DNA of 64,000 nucleotides from Bolinopsis microptera (Eukaryota; Ctenophora; Tentaculata; Lobata; Bolinopsidae): positions 3,286,001-3,350,000 of the forward strand of contig NC_087077.1 in assembly GCF_026151205.1 (NCBI RefSeq), in the 5' to 3' direction. A program made the position numbers and the translations under genes. A model generated the notes under the pieces. It did no database searches, was not told the DNA's origin, and saw only the letters and a program-made list of their open reading frames with translations. This document shows positions 43,250 to 54,753 of this stretch, one piece after another. Positions within the stretch are counted from its first letter, which is position 1. Every line of letters starts with the position of its first letter.

Positions 43250-44898
43250 ATTTTATTTTATTAAAGACTTTCTCACACATACTTTTCTCACAGAACAAGA
43301 CTTGGAAAACACTAGACTAGGGGAATTTCGCTGACATGTGTGTGACCAGCAAGTAGTGATCTTTCGAAGACAATATTGTTGCAGTCAAAATCTTTGATTG
43401 TCCAATCAAGCGGGGCGTGGCTGTGTTGATTATTTAATAGTGCACGTTTAAGCTTTCCCCGCAAACACATCACACTCATGGTAAAGTCATCCATTCTAAT
43501 TTTTGGAGTAATCATGTTAAAAATTTTGGTTGATCTTGTATTATGGTTATCAGGTGGGTCAGCCTGACAAATAAGTAGGGTCGGCTTCCTTGTCGAGCAT
43601 GTGTAGCCTTCATGTAAGGATATTGGAGCACGAAATTTCATTATCTTGTAGAGCTCGAGGTAACAGTGGTATGTATAGAGATTTTGGATAGCTAGGATAT
43701 TATTATGTTTGAATAGCGGTTTAGTATGTTCTTTTATGAAAAACTTGTTGTTAAGTCTTTGGTGCCCTATTGGTCTGGTACGTGCACAGGTCTTAAACTT
43801 ATCAAGGTAAGCCTCCCTATCACCGAACAATGAACATAACCCTAAGACAGTACTTCTGGGCGGTAAACAGAGAGCTTATACGATGCTTCGCTGCCCCACC
43901 CCAGACAGATATACAGTAAGAGAGATGGGATTCAAACAAAGTATAGTATAGTTGTTGATGTAGAAATTCTGGAAGGGAGCAGCGAAGTCGACATAAGGTG
44001 GAAGTGGAATGATTTAGATTTCGCTTAAGGGCTTTAATGTGTTCTTCCCATGAAAGGTTTTCATCAATTATAACTCCAAGGAATTTAGTGGATGAAATTT
44101 TTTTAATCGGAAAGTTGTCTATAGTAAGTCCTACTTCATCATCTGATAGAGTCTCTGACTTAGAACCTTTCATGGGAGGCTTGAAGTGTATGTAGCAGCA
44201 CTTGGACATATTTATATGTAACTTATTTGCTCGCATGTAAGACTGCAATGATGAAAGAAGCTTATTTCCACGTTCATAGGCCTCACGTTTTGTTTTTCCT
44301 ACAACAAATATATTGGTATCATCAGCAAATGTAACAAATGATCCTAGTTTAGAACTGTTTGAGATGTCGTTCATGTAGAGGAGAAATAGGAGAGGTCCAA
44401 GTATTGAACCCTGCGGGACACCAAATTGAATAGATAGGGTGTCTGATTTTTCTCCCACAACTTCGGTGTATTGTAGTCTATTTGTTAAGTAGCTTTTTAT
44501 AAGATTATTTGCTACTCCTCTAATTCCACAGCCCTCTAATTTTATAAGTAGTGTTGAATGGTCGATAGTGTCAAAGGCTTTGCTTAAGTCAATGAATATT
44601 CCTAGAACATGATTCTTGAGTTTAAGAGATTTTGTAATTAAATCTACAGAGTAATTGACTGCATGAGATGTAGAATGGGATTGCCTAAATCCAAACTGTG
44701 TCTCCGATATGGCTCCTTGAGAGCTAACAAATCCGTATATTCTTGAGTAAATGAGCTTTTCGAAGATTTTACCGAAGACAGACAGTGTGGATATAGGACG
44801 GTAGTTCTCAATTTCTTCAGGGTTACCTTTCTTATATACAGGTGTTATCTTACCAGTTTTCAGGACATCTGGAAATATACCTTCGGCCATATAATAAA
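43250..44898 (-). mobile_element. LINE (CR1/jockey-like) ORF2 RT and C terminus, 3' part of an interrupted copy
   Basis: On the minus strand the frame 44898-43820 contains reverse transcriptase motifs: N-Y-R-P-I-S-T-L, I-F-I-D-L-S-K-A-F-D-T-I-D-H, G-V-P-Q-G-S-I-L-G-P-L-L-F, F-A-D-D-T-N (catalytic Asp pair present), then K-F-L-G-V. After a frameshift at 43820-43830 it continues to 43312 as a typical C-terminal domain. The 3' end has an AATAAA-rich tail near 43262. The 5' side is cut at 44898 by the TIR transposon; the upstream RT residues lie at 51848-51960. The copy is dead through the frameshift and the insertion. Confidence 0.85.
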
Positions 44899-45308
44899 GT
44901 ATCTGGTCAAAACCTGGCACAACTTAGCGAGTTAACTAGGTTTGGGATGTTATTTGTGCTCCTTAGGGTCTCTACTTCAAAAAAAATTTGGGTGGATAAT
45001 TTTTTATGTGTGTTTAAACCCGTGACCACGCCCTTTTTAGAGCGTGGGAAAAATTTGACCAAAATGATTGAAATTTGCCTATATAATTTGATGAAGGTTT
45101 CTAAATGGCTTTTTATAATAATATCAGTATAACTAGAATACAAACATGGTAAAATAATATAAATTAAACTCAAGTGACGCCTTAACCACGCCCATTTACG
45201 CCATTTTTGGCGCAAAATGTTAAAATTTTAAATTTTGTTGTAGCATCATGTTGTGGGGTATCAAACTTTAGGTTTATTGACTCGAGAAGATGATTAATAA
45301 TGAAATTT
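44899..45308. repeat. Left terminal inverted repeat of the transposon
   Basis: Pairs with 51440-51847. The outer ~300 bp are almost identical (for example GGCACAACTTAGCGAG and TTTAAACCCGTGACCACGCC); inner similarity fades near TGATTAATAATGAAATTTT. Confidence 0.85.
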
Positions 45309-45434
45309 TGCTCCCCAGAGGCTCTCTTAAGTGAGTAAGCTGTTCAAATAACTAATAAGACTCGGCATTATAACGCAAATTATCATTAGAAAGAAGTCTA
45401 AATCAAGAAAAAAATCGGAAACTTTCAATTAAAT

Positions 45435-48400
45435 TCATCTATTCTTACAATTGACACAAAGACAATAGTCAGTACATTTCAATTGTCCTTCTGCTTTGAA
45501 GCATGAACAAACTTTCTTTTGACAACCTGTTTTGCACTTGCAAGTTTTAAACAGGTCGTCAGGTAGCAAGTTTAAGTTCTTGCAAGGGAACAGTTCGCCT
45601 TCGATATCTACCCAACCAAAATCTGTTGGTTGCAGGTGGGTATAATCCATCGCTAAAAGATCACTGCATACCTTGTACAGAAACCACCATCGTTTGATAT
45701 GTCCTTCTATGATAGAGTGCGAAGTAGGTTCTAATTCCAGAACTGAGCTGGTCTTCTTCCATGTAAGAACCCTGAGCTCATCAAAGGTTTTGGCTAGACA
45801 CGTGCTCCTACAACTTGCAGCAACCTGCACTAAGTACTGCTCAGCTTCTTGGATTTGCTCGTCATCCAGGGTAAACTTCTCCCCAAACTCTTTCAATGCA
45901 ACCTCAGGGTTGGCATTAAGGCTGCTCTTCTTTGTCCCTATCTTACTTAGGTAGTCCGCCCCTGTCCCCAAGTGGGCCTTCAGTAGAGTCTTGCAGAATT
46001 GTTCCCCCAGGTTCAAATACATTGTATGTATAGGAAACATCTTTTTGTTGCTCCCTCGGCCCTTCTGGAGATACAGTTTGTGTAGTCCTTGTCGACTGAA
46101 ATGTTTGAAGTAGAACAGCAAAAGTATCAAGACATCAGTATCATCAGAAATTACAGTGACAGAAGACCGTGAACAGTTGATGACATCCCATTGAATGTGT
46201 GGAATTAACCTCATATCTGCCTCTTCAAATGGTAGTTGAAGTTCGCATATTTCAGCAATATCCATAGCGCTGTTCAGATGTTGAGCTGGAATTGAATCTT
46301 CTCCATCTACAGTGCCGCTAACTATCAATTGTCTATTTACTCTCTTGGCCAAATGAAGCAAATATGACTTGGCAAAACATTGAAACTTTACCTTGTTCTC
46401 ACTTAGTGGCCAAAACTTCCCCATTTGTTCTGGTACCTTTGTGTTTTCGTTGATCATGGCAACTCTGATCACACCCTTAGCCTCAGCAAGCCTTATTCGT
46501 CGTTCACCACTCTTTAGAGATAAGTCAAGATAGCTATCAAATATGATATGAATCAACTCGGCAGTAGGGTTGTTCTTCAAAATTCTTGCAAAAGCTTCAG
46601 CAATCATGGAACCGAATGTCCAAGAGACATGCTTCCAGGTTAGATTAAAACAAAGTGGCGCGGAAGGCTCTTGAACTGCCTTGTCAAGACTCTGGCCTCT
46701 GATGTAAGACATAAAGTCAATAACAACAGCATTGTTTTCACCTGGAAGGTAGTTGTAATCGTCTTCTGTTAGCTTTGCACGGCTTTCAACTTCTCCGCAC
46801 ATTTCATGTTTTCTGGGCTTCTCCATAAGCAGGCCATCAAACAGAGGACTATACCTTGTAAGATCGTACTGTAATACTTCATGTAGATCACCTTTCTTTT
46901 CTTTGGCTATGTTCAAAGTTTTAATTGCCATCCTTGAAGACTTTTCATTCTTTTTGACTGCTTTTGAACTGTCGTCAAATTTAACTGATGGTACGTGATC
47001 AATGGGTAAGAGATTGTGCTTTGTGATCTTATCTGACAGGAGCCTGGTCTTATCAACATAAACGAGCTTGTGAAATTCATTATATTTTTCTTCCGCTTGT
47101 TCGAAGAATTGGCAATGTTGATCAGCGATATATTCATCTGCATAAACTTGCGTAACAATGTTTTTAACTTGACCAAGATTTCCTTGGAGGAAAGGATTAC
47201 CCTGTAAGCTGATGTATTCCGCAAGATTTTGAGTATGTCCATTAATCTCTTTAGTTTTTGATGGACGAAGATGATGATGAACTTGCATTTCAGAGTTGCC
47301 TAACTGATTGGAGTTCGTTATCTCTCTATATGCGTTTGTTATTGCGAGCTCTTCGTGGTATATCAGGCACCACTCCGCAACATAATCAGCTGATTTAGTA
47401 TTGCCAATTATCCCATGAGAACTCTTGGCACTCTTGTTGATAGTCTGCTCAAGAGCTAGGTCAGGGGATACCGCATTAAAAGACCCAGGTGTTCTCTTAA
47501 CAACGAAATTTCTTTTTATGAATGAATCATAAAGTTCAGGGTGAGTTATCTTTGCCCTTTTTAGGAGCTCAAGATGAAAAGATCCGTAGCGTAAATAATT
47601 CAAAGCATCACAGCCCAAAAAAATTGGAAGGAGGCGTTCCAAAGTTTTCATGTTAAGGAAGAAGTCTCCATCTCTCTCAGAACGCACAAAATCTTTAATC
47701 GTGTCTATGATTTTCACAAAGTTGAGCCAAAATCTACATTGTGATGATTTTTCACTACATTTGATTGAGAACGCTTCAATATCGTCCATTAGTCGTTTCA
47801 CCTCTTTACATGTTTGCAGTTCAGAAATTAAAGTCGTCGATTCAGTTTTACTGTTTTGTACAAGAGCACATTGCAGCTGGTCAAGTTTCTCTATTGCTAT
47901 TGAGTAGTTGTTCATAGAATTCTCTTTCCAGAAAGCTTCCATTTTGAGTTTGGTAAGTGCATCACCTAACATCATCAAACCATCAAATGAACGATAATAA
48001 TGTGAGCCACTCATTACTGCTTCGACAGTTTTCGGTCCAAATATGTTGCACTCAATGTAAGCATCTTCTACCCCAGAGCCCCGAACGAACTTACCAGCAC
48101 AGCGTAATGCAGACTTTGTCAAATGAAAACCGCCGAGGAGAGGAAATATTCGCTCAAAGACGTCAGGTTGTTGAAGATAAATCTTCGTCACTAGGTGATA
48201 AACTCCTTCATCGCATGTAACAGGCAGTGTCTTCTGTTTCAACAGTGCTGCAATACTAGCACAGTTCTGCAAAAGGCTGTACACTGTCTCTATTTTGGTA
48301 ATGGGGTGTGGAAAGATGGGAAGGTATCCAACCGTTTTCAGCGGTACATCATTGATAGTTGATGTAAGGACTTCACAACCGGCCCAAGTTGGTATATGTG

Positions 48401-51051
48401 CGAGTTGCTGAGTTTCTGGGAGTGGAGTTGATATGTTCCTTGTAAGATTAAGTACCTTCTCTTTTCTCTCATCAGGTTCGTATTGAAATCTTTCTGATTT
48501 GAAGTTTGATGGTAAAGGTTGCTCCTTGCTTCTGAGGTAAAATGGCAGCAATTTCTGGAACGGCAACTTTGATATGTACTTCCTGCCTGATACTACAAAA
48601 TCTGTAAGGTGGGAAACTCTGCCTTTGGTAGGAGGGCGGTAGTTTCTTTGACTGAACGGTACATTTTGATACATGACCAAGACACTGTCGTGGGTTTCGT
48701 TCTTTCCAGTTATCGATGATTGGTCATTATGGTCAAAATTATCTATCCCCACACTTGTTTCCTGATTCTCATCGAAATTACTCGGCAGCGAGACTTTCAT
48801 AAGTAAGTACTTGGTCATGATAAATAGCCCTAACAGCGCTCTCAGCCTCAAAAGTTCTGGATAGCTAATGCAGAATCCCAGGTGGTTGGATGCTGTGATA
48901 AGTTCCCTACTGTGACTTTTGTGGTAAATTGCATGAGCTTGCATGATATGCAAAGGTGTTCTTATTGTCCCATTATTTGCCATATGATGCATAACCTGAA
49001 AGAGAGAGTTTGCTTTGAGAATCTTTTTCGGACTGTTTGTTAAAACTGATCCAGTTTCCTCGTTTCCATCTTCTATTTCATCGTCAGTTTCTGATATTGT
49101 ATCTGTTGCCACACTCTTCTGGTACTTGAGGAATGTTGCCTTGCTGATATTAAGCAAACCCCCCAAAAAATCCATTACGGACTCCGGCATTCTTGTATCC
49201 CTCAGAGCAGTCTGCAAATCTACAGCATCGCAAAATCTGTCTTCAAGCCCAAAAGTCATTCCTCTCAACTTTCTTCGTAAAATACTTCCTGCAGATTTCA
49301 CTTCGTTTAGGACTTGCAGCTTTTGGATCATCGAGGCAGCATCTATTGAGGAGGAAAACACGACTTCCGAGTCGCTTTTCCTGTAGGGTTTACAGAATGA
49401 CACTTGGTCACAAAATTTGTCAACAATAAATTTTTTAATCTTGTGGTTGTAGAACTTGCTGTCTGGGTGTTCTGCAGACAGGAAATCCCGGATACTTGAA
49501 ACTGGCAGTCCATATTCTCTGTCAATTAGTTCTTCAATCATCGGAGTTACTTGATTTTCGTATATTTTCGTTGTTGATGGAGAATCAGATGAGATGTAAG
49601 TGATTTCACAATGTTTGTGAGCATAGCAATATGATTTCACGCACTCTCTCTCTTCGTCAAATTTCTCTCGAATTTTGTTAATTAGTTCATCGTCGTAGTT
49701 ATTAACACTTTTAGCAATTAGTGCTTTAATCTGTTCAACGGTCAAGAGATTACGGGATTTATCAACAGGTTCCGAACATAAAAGGCATTTCGAAAGCAAT
49801 CTTTGATAGCGGGATAAAAGTGAAGCCAAGCAGTTTTTGTGATAATAGAGATCCTGTGCGATCAGACGTTCGACTGAGTCTATATCAGCTAGCCGCACCG
49901 CTGCACTTTCATCTTTGAGATGTTTTACAGCCACCAGTACCTGTTTTGCCCTGTCCACTTCACAAATTCTGTACTTTTCTCTGATTCTTTTACCATTTAT
50001 TATAACCTCTACGGAGTCACACCTGAAGCATCTGATAGAATTTAAAACATCCCCTTTCGTCTTCATCTCAGAACCTGAAAAAGGCATATTATAATAATCA
50101 TTTGATGGTCTATTGTTTTTTCTTAGGTACTGGTGAAAGATTTAGTATTCCATAATATGTATTTTGTGCAGCAATCATAAAATGTTGAAGAACAGTAAAA
50201 ATTTACCATCAAAACATAAACACGAATTGTAAGGATAGAATTAAAAAACAATCAAGCTTATTAATCAATTATTTGATTGATTATCAGATAAGGTTTTCAA
50301 CAAGCGATCTTTTCATGACAGATTGGATGTTCATACTTGGAGTATGCCTATTGGAAGGGGTTTTGCTCCGCGTATTCCGTTCTGTTGTGCTGTTACTCTT
50401 AGTCTCAGTCGACTGTTCACTCTTAAATTGTTCATAATGTCAGCAAACATAATATGGGGCAGAATTTGACGGGGCTATTTGACGTTGTATTCCCTGTATT
50501 AAAATATAAAAAGATAAGACGTTGTGTTCTAGGCAAAGGATCGAAAATTTAACTAACTTCTTTGCTCCCATCTTCCTCCCGTGCACGTTTTCTCTCTTTG
50601 ATGGCATCCAAAGTTTTCTTGTGTACATAGTCCTTGTAGCACCGATTCAATTTCGCGTGATACTTGAATCCATTTGGTAGCAATGCAATACGTCCTAATA
50701 TTTTTCTATCCGCTCGTGTTTCGGCAGCCTAGCAAAATGGGATAAATCGAGTGCAAATTCCATGCTGTGATACCTCAGGAGGTATTGTGAAGAAATAATG
50801 AAAAGTTAACAATACCACGCAATGTTGAAATATTGTTGTAATAATTGTGATGACTTGATTACCTGCAATACTTTGGTCCTGCCATTGTCACTACCACTAA
50901 GTCTGGACAGTGTTGAGCTGGTGTCTAAGCAAAAGATACAGTGTTTTTCTGGATCGTAGGCCGATTCTTTAGATAGTTTAAGAGATATTGATCCGGAAGG
51001 TTTTGACCCTCCAGCCTCTGAATCATGACCACCACCTCCAATGCAGCTCAT
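45435..51051 (-). CDS. Transposon-encoded zinc-finger / FEN1-XPG-like nuclease / CXC protein (about 1,660 aa)
   Basis: Likely exons: 51051-50863 (starts M-S-C-I-G-G-G), 50728-50558, and the long exon from about 50066 to 45435. The first two join in phase 0; the last acceptor is ambiguous (TTTTTCAG at 50075 gives the wrong phase, an AG 9 bases later fits). Three similar Cys/His modules open the protein: C-I-F-C...Y-H...C across exons 1-2, C-F-R-C...Y-H-K-N-C, and C-L-L-C...A-H-K-H-C. In long-exon numbering, ~1118-1330 looks like a PIN/FEN1-type nuclease: V-V-I-D-F-M, I-I-F-D-S-Y with K-S-G-E-R-R, E-E-A-D-M-R-L, and S-D-D-T-D-V-L, supplying the expected acidic residues. Residues ~1513-1550 are a CXC (tesmin/TSO1-like) metal-binding repeat. 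No stop or frameshift is seen in 1,543 codons. It is probably the element's transposase or its nuclease partner. Confidence 0.8.
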
Positions 51052-51439
51052 AAAATTAAATAGTTTGCAAAGGCTCTTTGGCAACTGTTTAACGAAATTA
51101 GCGCTAAAACTGAACAAATTTGCAGCAAAGAATTGAAATATAATATTTTATCGATTTGAGGGTTTTAGCTGTGAACAGCATTTTAACAGCTTTAAGTCGT
51201 TAATAGCATTACAATTCAATGTCATGGGACATCACTTATCAGTTGTTTGCTTGTTCACTTGGTTTCAAATCGCAGGAGGTTTTAAGTTTTATCGGCTACA
51301 TTAAAAGGAATTTATCTACTTGCTGCATATAAATTGACGTCACCATATTTCATTATTATCGTCTTAAATTGCATCTGCACTCGGTTCAAATGAGACATAA
51401 GTGATGTTAACCATACCTATAACTAATCAGGGAAGGTTC

Positions 51440-51847
51440 TATTCGAAAAAATATCATAATCAATCATTTTCTCGTGTCAATAAACCTAAGGTTCGATACC
51501 CCACATGATGCTATTTGAAATTTCAGAATTTTGCGCCAAAAAGGGCGCAAATGGGCGTGGTTAAGGCGTCACTTGTGTTTAATTTATATTATTTTACCAT
51601 GTTTATATTCTAGTTATACTGATATTATTATAAAAAGCCATTTAGAAACCTTCATCAAATTATATAGGCAAATTTCAATCATTTTGGTCAAATTTTTCCC
51701 ACGCTCTAAAAAGGGCGTGGTCACGGGTTTAAACACACATAAAAAATTATCCACCCAAATTTTTTTTGAAGTAGAGACCCTAGGGAGCACAAATAACATC
51801 CCAAACCTAGTTAACTCGCTAAGTTGTGCCAGATTTTGACCAGATAC
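51440..51847. repeat. Right terminal inverted repeat of the transposon
   Basis: Reverse complement of 44899-45308, with scattered substitutions and small indels. Open frames within either TIR (44907-45215 and 51531-51839) are mirror images of each other and not genes. Confidence 0.85.
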
Positions 51848-51960
51848 AGGATTAATAAGGATATTGAAGTAATTTGATAAGACAGGTGCAATTATATGAG
51901 ATGACTTTTTTATTACACTTATTGGAATGTCACTAGCTTTGCCGTTTTCAACTACACAGC
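51848..51960 (-). pseudogene. LINE RT fragment, 5' part of the interrupted copy
   Basis: The minus strand reads E-N-G-K-A-S-D-I-P-I-S-V-I-K-K-S-S, then A-P-V-L-S-N-Y-F-N. This is the start of a LINE RT domain that should be followed by the G-I-F-P-D-V-L-K segment now at about 44880-44840. The transposon at 44899-51847 separates them. Upstream of about 51960 the LINE signal is lost. Confidence 0.75.
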
Positions 51961-52245
51961 AAGGATCACAAACATCCTTGCTCCCACCACCTCCAGCCGA
52001 TGTATTACACCCTAGTCCTCCAGCTGATGATCATCCCCCTTCTACAAGCAGAGTAGGACACATTCGGACCAATCAACTATTCACCAACACCTGTTCGCGA
52101 ACAACTGTCCACTAGATGGTACAGAAATGAAGATCACTGCCACCTTGACGGTTACGTCACCTTCCAGAACCCCATCCATTGGAGTTCTACTTAGCCACAG
52201 TAAAGATAAACACATACACACACACATACACTTGAACACACTAGG
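51961..52245 (+). repeat. Second fragment of the decayed element at 40.4-42.7 kb
   Basis: 52125-52195 matches 41862-41935 (ATGAAGATCACTG, TTACGTCA, CATCCATTGGAGTTCTACT). 52087-52104 matches an arm of the 42184 palindrome. 52205-52240 resembles 40400-40425 (AAACACATACA..ACACTAGGTA). The intervening 51961-52085 encodes a Pro-rich stretch of no known family. Confidence 0.6.
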
Positions 52246-53361
52246 TAATGCTGTTAGGAACTGTTATTAAAGTTCTTATGATATCTGTTTTGAAAAATTG
52301 AATCCATTAAATGGTTTTACTAACTGTCAAGATTAGAAAAGTGGCAAAACTCAGAACTGTTCTTTTTCATTTAAATATGATATTGTATTTGTATAATAAT
52401 TGATGTTAAATTTACATACAGCAATTCACTGATACCAAATTCCGGTAATTTCAGTTTCATTCCATCAAAATATGTCAATTGCTGTCTTGTTATGGTATGT
52501 CAAGAGATGTTCGTTTCACTTTTAAAAAAATTGTATAATTCACTTTTGAAACATCATTGACTATACTGATTATTTTTAAAATAAAATTATGACTCTTTGT
52601 AGTACTGTATTTTCTCTTTATTTAGAGTGACTTGTTCTAGTGTTCGTGATTTTCTATGTATTTTTCTGTGCAATTTTTCATGCATCTCCACGATCAAGAT
52701 CTTAACACCTCAAATGTTTGTAATTATAGTTATTTTTAAGAATGTTCAAGAAGTTTTAATCCAGTCCATTAAAATTTGACATTAAAAAAACCCAACTTTT
52801 ATATCCGAGAACTATTTATTATTGATCTATTGCAAATGTCATGTCACAAAGAACATAAATCTTTTAAAAATCTTTATACTGATAGTTTTTATATTTTCTG
52901 AATGTCTGGATCAAGAATTTCAAAAGTCACAAGTCGATACAAAAAAATATTATGATAGCAATGATAACCCAATTTAACAGATACAATGGGTCATAACTAA
53001 CTCCCCACACAAGCCTTACACGTAATTTTCGTTAGAATTGTACCAAAATATTAGGGGTTAGAGTTATGGGTCTAACTAACCATTAAAAAGAGAAGTCCAT
53101 TTATATTCGGACAAGAAATCTTTCTAGAGACAAATGGTATCAAAATCAATCCCAAACTTGTGTATATTAAATAACTGTATTACTGATAATAGATCTTTGA
53201 ACTTCTTTTTTAATCACCAATATCTCTTGTCTAATTGTTTTAATTAAAGAATACTTGTGTCAGTGTCAAAAGAAATTAATTAATATTCAAATAGTTTCGA
53301 AATGTTTTGATTTCGTACGATCAAGATTTACCATGAAATTCTTAACGATTTTCCTTGTAGT
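52246..53361. other. Intergenic, AT-rich, nothing recognised
   Basis: No gene-like frame. TTTTCCTTGTAG just before 53361 could be a splice acceptor, so a leader exon of the next gene may lie in this stretch. Confidence 0.45.
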
Positions 53362-54753
53362 ATGCCATATATGGCTAAAAAACGAAAGGTAACGGACGCG
53401 GAGGAAGATGACAATGATAACGAATATAATCCGTTTATATTTAATCAAAATGAAGTCTCAGATGATATCTTATGGATTCCTGATGATGAGATGGAATCAC
53501 CATGGCTAAGGTAATTTAGTCTATAATTTCTATACAAGAATATGATATAACCCTTTGCCAGCTTTTGATCTTCAAATGTTTTTACTTTTTAGCCTTTCTT
53601 AGTTTTATGAGCAGATCATACTTTCATAAATCTAACTATAATAGATTGTGGCTTCATTTGGTATCATGATAACTTTTGACCCTATTATTTTGAAGTCTTG
53701 TATCTGTCTATTCAGTATTCTACCATTCTGCTCTGGGCCATCTCCGATCTTTAGCTGTATCTTTACTACGGAGAGTTCCTTCTTATTTCAGTATTTCACC
53801 TGTCAAGTGTGGGTTTTGATCCCCAATATCAATCAACCACATTTCGATCTGTCAGATGTATCTTTAAACAAGCTTAAATCTTTGTAGCTCATTCATCGGT
53901 ACTGTTAAAATTACCAAAACAAAACCTCAGGTTAGAGGAGATAATCATGACGGAGTATGAAGATAAGAACAGAGGTAAAGAGATTTTTTTTTCAGATCCA
54001 GTGATAGTAGGGCCCAAAGAGTCATTACTAGCTCTTTTATCGGATGATAGTGGAATAAATACAGATCAAGAAGGAAAGAGCGAACGGTGTATACAAGTTA
54101 ATGTCAGCAATTTCAAGGATCTGGTAATAAACCTGGTTAAAGATTGTCATGTTACGCAGAGATATAAAGTGGCTATCGAAAGTGGGCAGGAAGCTCCAAT
54201 TGTGAAGAATTGGGGACTCGCTGAGATGAATTATGAAAATTTTACAGAGCTGTTGCAACCGGAACAGAAAGGTACAGTAAGAATAACGAAAATTGCTCTA
54301 AGTCCGGCAAAAGTGAATAGGTTAACTGAGAAAAATATTGAAAGAAAGCGATCGGTGGCATTTGCGAAGGATATAATTCGCGGTTTGGCTTTGAATGAGC
54401 TGGCAAAAATGCTGCAGCTCGACTATGGAGTGACAGATGTGATGAATGAAAAGGAGAAAAAAGCATTAAAAAATAAATTTACACACTGCAGCCGTCGCGA
54501 TAGGAGTAAAGGGGGTGCAGGAGCAAAACTTGAAGAAGAGTTTTTAAATTCTCATAAAGCATTAAACAAGTTCAGCGACTATAAAGAAATCGATGAATAC
54601 TTTGAGGGAATCTCGATATTTATTTTCGGTTGTGATGGATATCTTAAGTATGTTAGTAAAACACTCTGTGAGGAGTCTGTTTATTTCTATGTCAATGGCG
54701 AAGATGAATTTTTCTTAATAAGAAACGTAAAAGGCTTTTGCCGCATAGATTAA
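53362..54753 (+). CDS. Unrecognised paralogous family, member 2 (two exons, 323 aa)
   Basis: Exons 53362-53510 (M-P-Y-M-A-K-K-R-K-V start, donor AAG|GTAATT) and 53931-54753 (after CTCAG), joined in phase. It has the same plan as member 1 at 38429: a basic KKRK nuclear-localisation-like start, an acidic D/E-rich stretch, a variable middle, then a conserved ~200-residue C-terminal region with K-R-S-V-A-F, I-I-R-G-L-A-L, K-F-T-H-C-S-R-R-D, K-L-E-E-E-F-L, Y-K-E-I-D-E-Y-F and a terminal K-G-F-C-R-I-D. The two proteins differ strongly outside these motifs, so the duplication is old. The TTTTCCTTGTAG before the ATG could be a splice acceptor, giving an extra 5' exon. Function is unknown; a nuclear role is inferred only from the basic start. 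Confidence 0.75.

Larger units (their letters stand above)
44899..51847 (-). mobile_element. 6.95 kb TIR transposon with nuclease-like protein (Academ-like or undescribed)
   Basis: Terminal inverted repeats of about 410 bp (44899-45308 and 51440-51847) are highly similar, with outer ends GTATCTGGTCAAAA and its complement. The element sits inside a LINE RT domain. It contains one large spliced minus-strand gene and little else. The target duplication is not clear: both LINE flanks carry an AT(C/A)CTT(T)ATTA sequence that could be a diverged duplication. The XPG/FEN1-like nuclease region with Cys-rich modules recalls what is reported for the Academ superfamily, but I cannot confirm the assignment. 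The near-intact ORF and similar TIRs suggest recent activity. Confidence 0.8.

Noticed and set aside
44907-45215. 102-codon frame and its twin at 51531-51839
   Set aside because: They lie in the two terminal inverted repeats and mirror each other; no protein features.
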